From assembly GCA_903813345.2 (NCBI GenBank), contig CAIIXF020000002.1:28033223-28097222 (forward strand): a stretch of 64,000 nucleotides of DNA, in the 5' to 3' direction. Position numbers and translations under genes: made by a program. Under the pieces are notes generated by a model. The model did not search any database, was not told the DNA's origin, and saw only the letters and a list, made by a program, of their open reading frames with translations. This stretch comes from Owenia fusiformis. Taxonomy: Eukaryota; Annelida; Polychaeta; Sabellida; Oweniidae. Positions 25,801 through 40,800 of this stretch are shown piece after piece (the stretch's first letter is position 1; each line of letters starts with the position of its first letter).

Positions 25801-28800
25801 GTCCCGCCCGCCCGCACGCCCGCCCACCCGCCCAACAGCACAAGACGACGACAATATAGCACTTTTTCAGCACTTTTTCAAAGTGCGATAAAAATGAGTA
25901 CAAAATGAGTGGAATCAGGACTCATTTTTTTCAAATTGAGAGATCAAATCAACAGAAGTAATCAAATCATATTAAAGGATCAAATATTAAACTCTAGTTC
26001 ATTGAAACATCTCTTTTAGCATATAATGTTTTGTATATGTTGAAATTCACCTACATTTTAAAATAAGATTCACAAAATTGATCTACACATGTACAGGGTG
26101 TCTATTAAGTGTCTTTACAAAAACAATACAAAATTTGTGTAATGTGGAAAGAAATCTTATGGTCACCCTTCACCCTACTTACTTTCCAACTTGCTCGAGA
26201 AGTTCTTCATCCGAAGGGCCAGCATCAAAGGCAGGCATATCAGCCCCAATGGCCTTCATAACATTGGTCATACCTATAACAGGGGCAGGTTTGGGAAGTC
26301 TATGGGCTGGGATGGCTTGCTCTTGGCCTACAGCTCTGGAACAGATAAATCATGTGAAATAAAATCAAAATCATTGAAATGGTGAAAAGCATCTTTGCAG
26401 AATGAACATTTATCTGGGTGTTTATAATACTTCAGAATTAATTAACATACTATCTAAGATTAGTTAGAGGTTCTGAGAAAATATCAATGCTTGTAGTGTG
26501 TAGTACTTTTGATATTAGAGGAGAGAAGGTAAAACATGCCATGCATTCAACACAACTGACAAGTCAGACCAATATCCAAAAACTTGAATGGTGAGAGGGG
26601 GTCTAATTCTGTTTTAATTACTGTTAGGAATTTTCTTTTGACCATCGAATCATCTGCATGTATATCACTTAAGGGTTTACTATTTTGAGTTATAAATGGC
26701 CCGAAGTTATGTAGAATAGGAGAAAAAATTCACAAAACATCTTTGACTGAATCCCTGAAAATTATCCTCAATGTCTACAAAGTGTTTACTATCATTCATC
26801 AAAATATGTAACTGAATCGTTTGTTTTGTACCTATTTGCAGATACAGGGCGGTCTGAGACAGCACGTCCTCCACCCACAGCTCTCAGTGGTTGCGCAGAC
26901 ACAGGTCGGGCACCAACTGGAGGTTTGTTAGCCCCAGCAGCTTGACCCTCAAGGACAGCTCTAAAACACAAATAATCTTTATTGAAATATCTACATTTTG
27001 AAATATGAACAATTGAGATCTAAAAAAATTGTAGAAATGGTTCACAGTCTTCGATTCAATACTGGAATTGGTAGCAGTGTGTGTTGTGTCACCCTGTACT
27101 TCTACCCAGTAAGTGAAGGTGGTCATGTTTGATTGAAGCTTTTTTTCAAATCAATACTTTAATGTGTACCTACTTGCCAATAAGAGATTTAAGGGCGTAG
27201 CCAGGGGGAAGGGGTGTGATGGGTGCGATCGCATTCCCCCACCCCCTCAAAAACAAAGAAAAAAGCAATATCTCAAAATTTGTTGAAAAAACGTTTACAA
27301 ATTATGATTTGAAGTGCTTAGAATGCACCATATACAATGTCATTTTTTAAAAATTCAAGGAGTAAACCCTCAAGCTTGTATCCCCCTTTTTGGGACTCAC
27401 TTTACTCGCAGCAATGCCAACTCCAAAAATCGCACCCCCTTGACAATTGCTGGCTATACCCCTGTACTGTGCTCAGATTATATATGTTAAATTATGACCA
27501 TAAAAACGAGATACAAGGCATTAATATGACAAAATGTCACCACCTAGTTGCTCACAATATTATGAGTTCAAACTTAAGTCAGATTTGAATTTCTGAGAAC
27601 TTGTAAAGTCAAATTTGAACTTCTGAAAAGATGTAGATGATTTTGAAAAAAAAATTTGGTCAATTTGAAGCAAGTTGAAAACAGACCTTTTTGACCTTTT
27701 TTGACCTTGAGAAGGTCATTAAAGGTCAAATGTCAAATCTAAAGTCAGATTTGAATTTCTGAGAACATGTAGATGATTTTGAAAAAAAAAATTAGTCAAT
27801 TTGAAGCAAGTTGAAAAAAGACCTTTTTGACCTTTTTTGACCTTGAGAAGGTCATTGAAGGTCAAATGTCAAATCGAAAGTCAAATCTAAAGTCATATTT
27901 GAATTTCTGAGAACATGTAGATGATTTTGAAAAAAAATTTAGTCAATTTGAAGCAAGATGAAAAAATACCTTTTTGACCTTTTTTGACATTGAGAAGGTC
28001 ATTGAAGGTCAAATGTCAAATCTAAAGTCAGATTTGAATTTCTGAGAACATGTAGATGATTTTGAAAAAAAAATTTAGTCAATTTGAAGCAAGTTGAAAA
28101 AAGACCTTTTTGACCTTTTTTGACTTTGAGAAGGTCATTGAAGGTCAAATGTCAAATCTTAAGTCAAATCTAAAGTCAGATTTGAATTTCTGAGAACACG
28201 TAGATGATTTTGAAAATTTTTTTTAGTCAATTTGAAGCAAGTTGAAAACAGACCTTTTTGACCTTGAGAAGGTCATTAAAGGTCAAATGTCAAATCTAAA
28301 GTCAGATTTGAATTTCTGAGAACATGTAGATGATTTTGAAAAAAAAAATTAGTCAATTTGAAGCAAGTTGAAAAAAGACCTTCCCCAAACAATCCGCAGT
28401 CTCATATACAAATTCAAAATGATCTAAAAAAAATCGAAGCCTGGTCTAAACAGTGGAAACTAGATTTTAAACCAGAAAAGAGCAGAGAAATGACCTTTTC
28501 TAAGAAAAATAATCCAATCTATCCACCAGTTATCTTAAATGATAAACAAATTGAAAAAACTGACATTCATAAACACCTAGGCTTCATTTTTGATAAAAAA
28601 TTAAGTGGGTCAGCACATATAAATTCTATCTGTGCAAAAATCCAAACAGCTCTTAACCCCTTAAAAGCACTTAAGGGTAGACTAAAATCAAAACAATTAA
28701 ATATTCTCTATACAGCTTATATTCAGTCCTTATTTGATTATTGTGATATCCTTTACGATTGTGCTCCTATTTGTGACCTTAACAGACTTGACAGTCTCCA

Positions 28801-31800
28801 GTACCAAGCTGGTCTAATAGTCTCTGGTGCTCTCCCAGGCTCCAGCACTTCCAAAGTACTTAACATTTTGAACTGGTCCACCTTAACTGAGAGGAGGATC
28901 CTCCACTTTAAAACAATTATGTACAAAGCCGTGAACGATTCAACACCTATTTATATCTCAGATATATTTAGGCCATTCATAAACCCTCAAGCAAGATTGT
29001 TAAGGAAATCTCGAGATTTCACTATCCCTATTCACTATCCACATAAGTCTCCAATATACAAAATGATGAACCTATGGAATGATCCAGGATCTGTTCCCTT
29101 GGAACAAAAGCTCTTGCCAACTATTGCATCTTTTAAAAGAACACTTAAATTAAATTTGTTCCCTGGTGTTGTTTCAACAATTTGTTTAAAATTAACTCGT
29201 CAACAAGAACTTTATCTGAATAGAGCCAGGGTAGATTTAATTTTAAAAGCCCAGCTCAAAGCCCACAATTGGAGCTCAGTTGAGTCATCAAATTGTTTAT
29301 GTGGTTCCCCTGAAACTTGTCCCCACTTCTTTTTCAAATGCCCTCTGAAAGAACAACAAAGAAATAAACTAATAACAGATACTATAGGGATATATGGGGA
29401 CTTATTAACTAATTTCAGAACTCAGCAAGACAAAATTCACTTTTTTCTTTTTGGGGATCCATCATTAACCCAATTAGAAATGGATAATCTATTTTCACTG
29501 GTTGCGAATTATCTCATTGAAAACACAACCAGAATCTAAATATTTTCCTGCCTATGACCTGTTTCCATTTTTCAACATACTACCCCTCCCCCAGGATATC
29601 AGCAGCCCTCCTATCTTTTGTTTCATTGCAAGGCATTCTACCATTTACAGGTGACATCCAGGTTAAAATGAATATTGTACTTTATTGTTTATTTATATAA
29701 GGGGACATCTAATGCTTACAGCGCTTTGCCCCTTGTAATTGTATCTAAATGACTTGTGTTTACAATAAATATGAAAGATGTTAAAAAAAAAAACCTTTTT
29801 GACCTTTTTTGACCTTGAGAAGGTCATTGAAGGTCAAATGTCAAATCTAAAGTCAAATTTAAAGTCAGATTTGAATTTCTGAGAACATGTAGATGACTTT
29901 GAAAAAAAATTTAGTCAATTTGAAGCAAGATGAAAAAATACCTTTTTGACCTTTTTTGACATTGAGAAGGTCATTGAAGGTCAAATGTCAAATCTAAAGT
30001 CAAATCTAAAGTCATATTTGAATTTCTGAGAACATGTAGATGATTTTGAAAAAAAATTTAGTCAATTTGAAGCAAGATGAAAAAATACCTTTTTGACCTT
30101 TTTTGACATTGAGAAGGTCATTGAAGGTCAAATGTCAAATCTAAAGTCATATTTGAATTTCTGAGAACATGTAGATGATTTTGAAAAAAAATTTAGTCAA
30201 TTTGAAGCAAGATGAAAAAATACCTTTTTGACCTTTTTTGACATTGAGAAGGTCATTGAAGGTCAAATGTCAAATCTAAAGTCAGATTTGAATTTCTGAG
30301 AACATGTAGATGATTTTGAAAAAAAAATTTAGTCAAGTTGAAAAAAGACCTTTTTGACCTTTTTTGACTTTGAGAAGGTCATTGAAGGTCAAATGTCAAA
30401 TCTGAAGTCAAATCTAAAGTCAGATTTGAATTTCTGAGAACACGTAGATGATTTTGAAAAAAAAATTAGTCAATTTGAAGCAAGTTGAAAACAGACCTTT
30501 TTTTACCTTGAGAAGGTCATCGAAGGTCAAATGTCAAATCTTAAGTCAGATTTGAATTTCTGAGAACATGTAGATGATTGGACGCCAACCACCAACTGCC
30601 GGACGCCAACCACCGACCGCCGTCGCAAAAAAACCGAGACCATAACAATATGTCACCACTTTTGGTGGTGACATAATAACCACCTTCTTTAAAGGTGACA
30701 AACAAAAGTACACAGATAAATACAAAGAGAAATGAGAAGAAATTTTTGAGCCTTGAAATGTGTCCTTGAGTTTGAGGAATTTTCTTCACATACTAACCTT
30801 CCTCCACCATCTCTGTTCCATTTCTGTTTCTCTTTCTCATAAGCATCCCTTCGTTTCCTCTCTAGCTCCTCCTTTAGTTTCTTGGCCCTGTCATCAGCTT
30901 GTTTCTGGAATAACATGCAAAAATACTGAACAGTCATCACACATACAGAAGGGTACAAGATGTAGTTGCATGATAGCTCTTAACAAGACATTAACATGAC
31001 AAAATGTCACCACCTGATGTTAGAATTTGAAACAGATGTCGAACGCCAAACATTATCCACAAAAATCTTGGAGACTTTAACAACGATATGTCACCACATA
31101 AAAAGGGTACTAACCTTTAGAGCCTCTATCTTCTTTTTCCTTGCCTCATGATCAACCTTCATGTTAATGTGATCAGCTGCACCTTTATCTCTGTTAGCTC
31201 TCCTCTCATTAAAGTTTTGTAGTCTGATCTGGCGTAGTCTGGCTAGGTACTCCTGCAAGTGGAACATTAGGTTACTTTAAAATTCAGGATTACACTTATT
31301 TATTTGGTACTAACCAGACACTGTCAAATTGTCAGCTGACATACAGAATCCGATCTTAAGCGAGGGGTAACATGCATTAGAAAGTGAGGCCCCTTATTGA
31401 CATTGTCAGTGCCCCTGTGAGTGTTTATTATATGTTCCAAAAACAATCAAAATTCCCAGATTGAAATACATGTATTCTATTTACATTGTATATGATTTAT
31501 ACTACAGCTAGGCCAATTGCCTAGGACATAGTTGTGACTGAATGTGCATAGGAGTCTTAATAAGTACTTTCTAGTTCCTACACATGCTCATGATTTACAT
31601 GAGTAGTCATACCTGCTCCTGTTGGTTTCTCCCTTCATCTACTGCTGACCAAGGTCTCTTGCTGACTACAGGTTCAGCAGCCCTAGCCCCTGATGGAGGC
31701 TTATTGTAGGGGTTCTAGAATGCACAATAGTAATATGAATAAGCCTTTATTTGATAAACTACAGTACAAGATAGAGTGAGTCTCAGTGACAATGTAATTT

Positions 31801-34800
31801 TTATCATGATCTATTTTAATCCATTATGTGTTTTAAAACAACAGACAAAAAATTGAATTAAACATGGTCAAACATCAGGCCAGTATTCATTCTAATTTTA
31901 TTGTGTCTTTATATAGCCTCAGTTAAACAACAATTTAAATTCAATTTTACATACCCCATAAATATCTGCGCCTCCCCTCTGTTTATTCAGAGCAGCTTGG
32001 CGTTTCCTCTGCATGAACTCCTCAACTTGTTTAGCTCTATCTGCTGCCTGGCCTGCTTTAACTCTCATCTCATTGGCTTGTTGGGCATGCCTATCTGCAC
32101 CTCTAGCCTCATCCCATGCCTCCTTGGGAGCTGCAAGTAAAATTTTCATATTAATTTTATTCATATCATTCGTTTTCTATTATAAAATGTCCAGATACAT
32201 TTCTTTTAATTATTTGTACATGTTATAATGAATTGCAAGATGAGTTATCTTTCATATTTTCTGTTATTTGGACTCAATATTTATGGTTTTTTAGAGAAAA
32301 TGTTCTCTTGATTAATATAATTTTAATATTGTTAAATGAAAAAGATATGAAGCTATGCTTACTCTCTGCATCTGCAGCAAAGGAAACAATATAAGGAAAA
32401 TATTTCAACAATCCATTCAAAAAGATTGATTTGAAAACAAAGGTCAATATCTGAATTCAGAACTTCATTAATTACATGAGTTTGCAATTTGCTACATAAC
32501 AATGCTTCAATAACAGTTCGACCCAAATGATCTCCACAAAATAGACAAAAAGTGTCTGCTTTAAAGATTCTCGCAATCTTTATCCAATCAGCTCACGTAT
32601 AAAAGGCGAATCCAACTCAAATCCATGCAGGGGTGTATGAGGTACTCGAATAGGAAAGAGCTCGTGAAATCTGAATTTATATGCACATGGTCAATGTTTA
32701 CACATGTTTGGAGTTATTGAAGAAAATGTGATATGGGTGTGGTTTCTAATTTAAAGTCATTGCTGGAAAATATGATTTTAATACGTGAAATTATATCTAT
32801 AAATACAGCACTAAATATAACAGTACACATGACGTACATGTTATGATTGTGTCCAGAAATGTTTGAAACCCTTACAAAAAATTCTGTCTGCATTTTGTCA
32901 CCATTGCTCTTTCTTCCCGCATTCTAGTGCTGTTTGAATGAATATATTAATCAATGTATTTCTAACTAAAATATATCACATTTTTTTTATAAACCACAAA
33001 CATTTAGATCATAAAAAAATTATTCAATACTTGAGTGAGCACGATATGCAAGGGTTACTAAGTTGACACAGTAAATGACCATGCACACGGCGTATTCTGC
33101 TAATACACATTTACTAACACTGAACACCCCTCACTTTCATAGTGAAGTGACTAATTGGTTTATGTTTACGTTTTAATGTGTTTTGGGTTCCTTGTTACAG
33201 CAAGGGGGGCCAGTAAAGTAGACTAACATGTTTGCATGGCAAATTTTGATCGAATATGTGAGACACTTTAAATTAAATTGCTAATATTAACCATCGTGAG
33301 AATAAGAATCGTCAAGGTAACGGGGACAAGGACTCAAATATATGGCAGGTCACGAATGGCTTCCTCTTCACTGCCATCTATTGAGAGCACTGGTGGATTA
33401 CTCAAGGTTAATTTACCTAAACCAATGGGAGTTGGATCTGGAGCAATAGCCCTGGCTTTCCTATTATGATCTAGTTTCTTCAGGTAGTCATTGTAATTGT
33501 CATAGTTACCTCTCTCTCTGAATGGCTGGGCAGGATGCTCTGCAGGCTGAAATATACAATTTAAACTTTGTTGTATGTTATGTAGGATGCTATTGTCTAG
33601 GTGTAGCTAGCTATGAGGTAGGAGAGGTAGCTGCCTTAAACAAAAAACATACAATTTAAATTTTAATCATATCATAAGATACAGCTGATCTACAAAAACA
33701 TAATAGATATATATATGTTTTTTCAAATAAAACTGGAATGATGTACCAAAAAAGTAAAGTATCTGGTAGGGTTTGTTTAAGAAAATTGAAATATGTAAAG
33801 TACCTTGAACACTGGAGCAGCAGCAGGGGCTGGAGCTTTCTTGTCATTGTTACCATGGATACCCTAAAAATAAATCGGTATAAAAATGAAAATGAGCAAA
33901 AGCGTACCATTGATTTTAATTACAAATTATATCAATCAGATATTAAATATTCCAATATAATATGAACCTGAACGTGAAACAATCTTTAGAGGTAATATCT
34001 GCTAAATGTGATGAGACAGATTTCTTTTGATAATTATTTGTACTTCAGAATTATAATTAATAGGAATTACACTTTGACACCAATGTGTACCATGAAGTTT
34101 ATTCAATTTGGAAAATTTCTTTGGTTTGTCCCGGTCAATGAAAATCATTTTGGATTTCTCTGATCATAGTTTGGTATGCGATGATGTTCATATGTGTTGT
34201 AAATATTTAGTAAAATATTTTGTGCAAGATAAAATTTCTATATTATTGTCTACAGAAGATTCTATATTTAATACTAGAAAGGCAGAAAGCAGGTTAGTGA
34301 ATAATGAGGAAAGCAAAAACAAAACTCATTGTATCAATTGCTAGGGGAAGTATACTGCAATTGTTTTAAATACATATGTATTCATTTTCTAAGTGCAAAA
34401 TGCATTAAGCAAAAATTCAAAATTTTAAACTGAAAAATATACTTAAATTTCCAGTACAAAAGTAAGCATAAATCTTCTCCAATCTATCTTATACCTCTGC
34501 TTAACATAACTGTACAAAACAATAAACCCTGAGCTAGATGCTTAGATCATTTCAAAATTGCGTACTATGTTATTATCTAGTTTCTGTAATGTAAAGTATG
34601 ACCAATTTAAATAAGTAATTCTTGTAGTGTTGTTTGTTTAGCATCTAATATATAAATATGATTACCTCATCAGAATCCAATGAGCTTATTAACTGTTTCC
34701 ATCCCTCCTCACGTGCCTTATTTAACCTGGCAACCTACACAATAGAACAGAATCTAGACTTTATGTGATTTATAGGGGTTCTATTCTCATATACTAGGTC

Positions 34801-37800
34801 TTTAGTGTTTTCTTTCTTGTCATGAATTTGTAATTCTTAGGTTTATTGGCAACGTTAATCAGGCGAACTTTTTACATATATTAAATTGATAAGCTCAAAG
34901 ATAAATTGTTGAATATTTATTTTTAATCAGAACACACAGCTTACCTTCTGTTTTTCTACTAGATCTTTGTGCTGTTGAATTGCATCCTAAAATAGTAGTG
35001 AAACATTGATAAGCTGAATATCAAATTGTCCTAAATGTTCTTATTTGTAAAAACTGTTAAAATATTTAATGTACATTGAAGATGGGCTCATCGAAAGAAT
35101 TGTTGGGCTGAAAAAATTGTCCTAAATAGATAAGTACTTGTTTTAAAGTCCTAGTAGGGCAAATAACGGTAAATTGCCATGTTAACTGTTGACTTCCATT
35201 AACTAAGGGTCTGGGGATTATGGTGCTGTACATTATATACTAAGCATAGCCTAAATGGGGATTCTTAAACGCATGATGCGTCTTTTTTCTTCTCACTTAA
35301 TTTAAAATGAAATAGCAAGTACCACATGCAGTTTTACCAAACATGTAATAGTAATAAGATTAAATCATTAACATTTCCTTGTATCAGTCTTTGAGCATAA
35401 TAAAACATAAATAAATGTGAAATAAAGTTACTTTATTCTAAATGATAAGATTCTATATACCTCTCATAACTTCTATGAAATATTAAAATAACTGTCAAAA
35501 GCAAAACCATGCATCCCTTCAAATATGATACTAGTTTTAAAATATGACTAAATCTATCTATGAAATTAAGAATTAAATCTGTGATCCATACACACGAAGT
35601 ACATTTAATTCAGAAAGTAAACCTTTTCCAAGTGAAGCTGATTATTATAAATGAAGTACATGTAGTTATTTGAATTCAAATTCAAAAGGAAAAATAGGTA
35701 AATAGCAGATCGGTGTACATACACAAGCTCTGAGCACTATGATATCAGCCATTTGCAAAAACGACCTTGACCTGGCTAAAAGCAAATGCAAGGAAAAAAG
35801 CCTGCATGCAATAAATATGATTTATAAACCTTATTTGATGATTTCTTTTTCACATTTTTCTTTGCCTTGATTGTATCCTAAAATACAATAAGTATTTTTC
35901 AATCTCAATTTCAGCCTTATTACTATAAAAGCAAACTAAGTGTACAATTATACATGTTTCAAAGGAACACTGAACGATAGCGATGAAAAAATGGCTGGAA
36001 AGATAGATTTGTTAAACTAGATTTGTTTTGAAAACTGTTAAAAATAGATGGATTCATGAGTATACAAAGATCTTTCAGATTTGTTGCAGAAACTTGTGAA
36101 ACTGCAATGTTTAGTCATTTCTGTCATCCAGTGCCACTTTAAACTTTCTCATTAGGATCAACTAAGGAAGATTACACAACAATTAATAAAGCAAATCATT
36201 AAGAAAAAATTAGAATAACTCGGTGTATTATTTTCAGAAATGAATCAACACACAAATGAAACTTTTTACAAACCTGTTTTTTGGCGACAACATTTCCTCC
36301 TCGTCGCACATTCTCCTTGGCGATAAGTTCCGCACGTTTTCTGGCAAGATCTTGCTGGTAAGCCAGTGGCCCAGGATGAGCAGCTGGCTTCTTTCTTTCA
36401 TCTGATTTACGATTTTCACGAGATCTCCTAGCAACTGGGACACCATATACAGAAGCTGGGTTATATTTAGGTGGAGCAGCTGCTGATGGTTTTGCTTTGG
36501 CTGTAAATCAGAAGAAAAATGGATTTAATTTAAAGAAAATTGAGCCCTTCACGGGAAAGCGAAGACTCTTATTATACTGACTGCAATATAAAATAATACA
36601 ATTGTAGATCTGTCTCACTTATCTAGAAGTTAATGAATTGCAAGCAGATGTAATTCTCCTATGTATATTGAAACATTGACCTAAAGCCAAGATATTGAGA
36701 TTTTCTTTGAGTAGGTTGTTTTCCATATAACTCTAAACAAACAATGAACTAATTCACTTACGAACAGCTCTAGCAGGAGCTAAACCAATGCCACCTGGTG
36801 GTAGAGCTTTCTTGATCTTCTGCCCATGCATGACTGTATGGCTGAATTCATCTTGTACTTCTGATTCATTCAAGAACTTTTTGATCCTTGCTTGGATGAA
36901 GTTTTTCTTTAAAATACTGTTTACAGATGGCCTGTCTCTGAAATAGATTTAATGACATTAGCAAAGACATTTACATTTCTAATTACATGTATTTATAATT
37001 TGAAAGAAAAGGGTGTTTTCACACATACAGTAGAGGGTGATCGAAAACATTGATATTGAACAAAATGTTATTTCTTTTCCAGTTTGAGGTCTATACTAGA
37101 GCATATGCATAAATAGTACAGACCTTTAATAAATTGATAGTACTTTTAGATTAATTTAATTTGAAATGAAAAGATTGCATGCACATTGACATCATAGTGT
37201 TATTAAATTGATTTTTTTTTGTTATATTCCACATGCTGAAAATTAGTTCATATTCAAATGGAAACCCATTGACTTCATGTTAAATTAGCTTCTGTAGCAC
37301 CTCCCAAATGAAACACCTTTAAAGTCATTTCATTTACACACGTTTTACTGTTCTTACCTTGGATTTCTCTTAAGCAGTGCTGCTATGAGGTTCCTCAGTT
37401 CATATGAATACCTTGGAGGAACAGGAGGAAATGATCCTCTGATGATCTTGAGAACTAAATTCTTCATGTTTCCTGCCTCGAACTGAAATAAAACGCAGAC
37501 ATATTATAACACATACATAGTAAAGTATGATAGATCAAAGTAAAGCTAAATACAACATTGGAAAGCATAATAAAACACAGTAAAGCATAATATGACATGT
37601 TAATCATAATTTTGCCACTTTGTGTTTTTTCAACGATCAAATACTTTTCAGTTTTCAGTCCATATTTGAATTTTCATTTTCAATTTGCTTCATATCCTTA
37701 CACATGACATTTGCTGCACCCTGTTCAAAAAATATGAAAATTATATGTTATTCAGGAAAAAAATCTGCACTCTGCCAAATGGGTAAAATCTGGAGATATT

Positions 37801-40800
37801 TTTGCCAAAATAGTTTTTCCTATTTCCTATGCAGTATAACATAATGAGGTCATTCAATGTCTTGTCATTATATAAAACTTACCGCATGCTTCAAAGTGGC
37901 CAGTTCATACAGCACACAGCCCAATGACCAAATATCACTGGAAAATAGAATTCATTGTAAAAATATATGTTCATCAAATCACAAGTCTGTGCATGAGGAG
38001 TCAATACATTAACTTCTTTTAAGTGATGTTATTGTGTACATTAAGGGAATGGAATTTGGAATTGTACAAAGATTAATATTTCGTAAAGATATCCCTTAAA
38101 TTAAGGTAGGTATCGACGTGTGGAGCTACACAGTACACAAGCCAATATGTAAAAGGTCCAAAATACAGTCCTGATTCCATATAGCCTACCTAATGTTGTA
38201 CACTTAACATAGGGTCATTAATATTTTATTTACCTTTTGTTATTGTAAGGTCTGTTCTCGCATATCTCAGGGGATAGGTAGTAAGGTGTTCCTATACATG
38301 TTCTGGCTAGCTCAACAGTACTAGAAAGAAAATGGGACAAAATGGATAAATAAATTAATTAGTACATGTAGTTAAATAGTCCACTTCATGTTTCACACTT
38401 TCTATTTCTTATCTTTTTTATTTTTAATTTTTTATCTTTGATGTTCAAAAAAGAAAGTGAAACTAAATGAAAAAATAGTTGTTACCTGTTTAGAACTTTG
38501 GCAATTCCAAAATCTCCAAGTTTTACAACACCATGTTTTGTGAGGAATATATTCTGAAATAAAAAACACATTTAAACTATAAGGATGTGTTAAATATCGC
38601 ATTAACTTTTGCAAGTGTCTGTTGGTGCATTGCTTTATTGTAAAGAGTCCCTCGTTTAAGCAGCGTTTTTGTCCCCAGCTGTAAGAAGTTGTTCTCACAG
38701 CCGGGGACCAAAATGCCGCTGGGAATAGGGACTCTGTATAACAGAATAATGTTCCAACAGAAAGGAATTTTTGTTATGCTTTGAATGGAACAAGTTTGAA
38801 GAAAAACGGTGCAGTGTGAGACTCGTATTCCTTGATTTTCAAACATCTGGTAGGTCAAAAATTCAAATAAACGGTCGAAGTTAGTATACCTGCATGAAAA
38901 TGCTCGGCAAAAATATTCAATTTTAATGTTGGTTGAAATTTTTTGACCATTAACTATTGCAATTATTTAATAATATCACTAGTGCATTGTAGGCTATTGT
39001 ACTTACTTGTGTTTTGATATCTCTGTGGAGAATCTTCCTATCATGAATGTGTTTGATCGAAAGGCAGATTTGTACAAACCAATCAAGAATCTGAAATGTT
39101 GCATTATGGGAGTTAGATACCTCTTTTGTTAGGTTCTTAAGGATATTGAATTCCCCATTGTACTGGGCTAAATTTGATGGAGGTCCAAAAGAGATTCATA
39201 GAGAGGTTAGCATGAAAATGTATCATAGTTCAAACATACAACGCTTCTTCACATACATGGATAGGGTAGCGTACCAAATTGAAGAATTTAACCAGAACTT
39301 CAAGCAAATATGTAACCAGGGGCATAGCTGAGGATTTAGGCAACTAGAGGCCAATATTGAATGAAAACTTGATGTGAATTTGCTCTAAAACACCTCCTTA
39401 TCACCCCCCTCCCCATAATAATCTTTGTTTCCCATGACATACCTGTATCTATTTACTTTTGTTGGTATTGATTTTCATATTATTGATAGAATTCAATAAA
39501 ATTATCAAACGCATCATTACATGTAAGCTTTTAAAATGTATGCAAACGAACAGAAAGTGTTCCGGGAGAGTTCTACGAACTTATTACAGTCTAGGGTATT
39601 ATATCAGAAGACATAGAGCAGTCAGTCTCTCTTCTTTCATTGTTGAACGCATTCCCGGGAGATTTAAGAAGATAAGAGATTACTGGCAAGGACAATTCAA
39701 GTGTTTTTAAACGTGAAAATTTGATAAAATGCATACTGTATGATAAATTATTTGAGAAGGTATGCTACATCGAAAGGTCTAAGTAAAAAGGTACATGGGA
39801 AACTTTATGAGGTTCTCATGTGTGTGGTGAATAAGTGATAGGCAAGATAAAAAAGATTTCTCACTTTAAATAGGATTTTCAACTAGACGCCATGGCGTAT
39901 TGCTGTGCATTACAGCTACACCACTGGTAAGATGCATGCATTAGGCAAAATGCTCTAACTTTTTAATTTTTTGATTTCATTTTTTGTAGCTTCATGCTAC
40001 AGCAGCTGCTACAGATGCAAGTCAAATGATAAGCCACTTATTTTTGGTCTAAAATTGCTAATTAAAATCCATAACTCCACAGATTATTACATATTATATA
40101 CATATCCTTAGATGAATGTCAGTGAATATAACTGAATGTAAATATTATCTGAAATTATAAAGGGAGCATTGTAATGACTAAAAATATATAAATCAATTAA
40201 ATTCATATTCTAGTTTAATAATCCAAGCATGGCAATTGTTACCGTGTCTTCAGGAAACAAAACTCCTCTCTGTTTGTTCATTCGGCCATACAAATCTCCA
40301 CCTTCACAGAAGTCCATCACGATGTGGAGATTACCAGCCTCTGTAATATACGACACATCCAAAATACAGTGATTTATAAATGGGAGTTTCATAAACAGCT
40401 GGCAACAGACAATTTTCTGTTTGTGTTTATCAATGTTGACTGTTGTTTTCTATGAGGAATTTTGGGACTTTTTCTATTCCAAAATTATAATTTGTAACAT
40501 TTTTTTGCATATTGTCAAAAATTTCAATGAAATAACTGATACATTATATAGGTAAAACTGAATGCTATACTGGCTGTATATCTTACACTGAATACACTTG
40601 TATTGGCAAACATTAACATGCAGGAAAATGGAGATATGGCATTAAGATTTACCAAACTTCAAACATCTCACTGAGGCGATATTCCCATTTGATCAAAGAA
40701 AGAAAATATTGCACGTATTTCAAGAACTGAATAAACAGGGTCACCTGAAGTCCATAATTTGCAGTATTGACTACAATAGCAACTCACCTTCAAAAGACTC

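Larger units (their letters stand above)
27513..30677 (+). mobile_element. Family B Helentron-like element with giant tandem-repeat core (B4)
   Basis: The 5' end ACAAGGCATTAATATGAC and the ATGTCACCACC subterminal repeat are those of the short B copies. The 3' end is a perfect hairpin ATGTCACCAC-TTTT-GGTGGTGACAT (about 30650-30674), preceded by CGTCGCAAAA and GAGACCATAACAAT. Between them lie about 13 tandem units and an inserted LINE. Short B copies have no such core. It lies in the NEK1 intron between exons 20 and 21. Confidence 0.8.

Noticed and set aside
28358-28380. N-terminal residues of the 393-codon LINE frame
   Set aside because: They are encoded by the host tandem array upstream of the insertion point at about 28381, not by the LINE.
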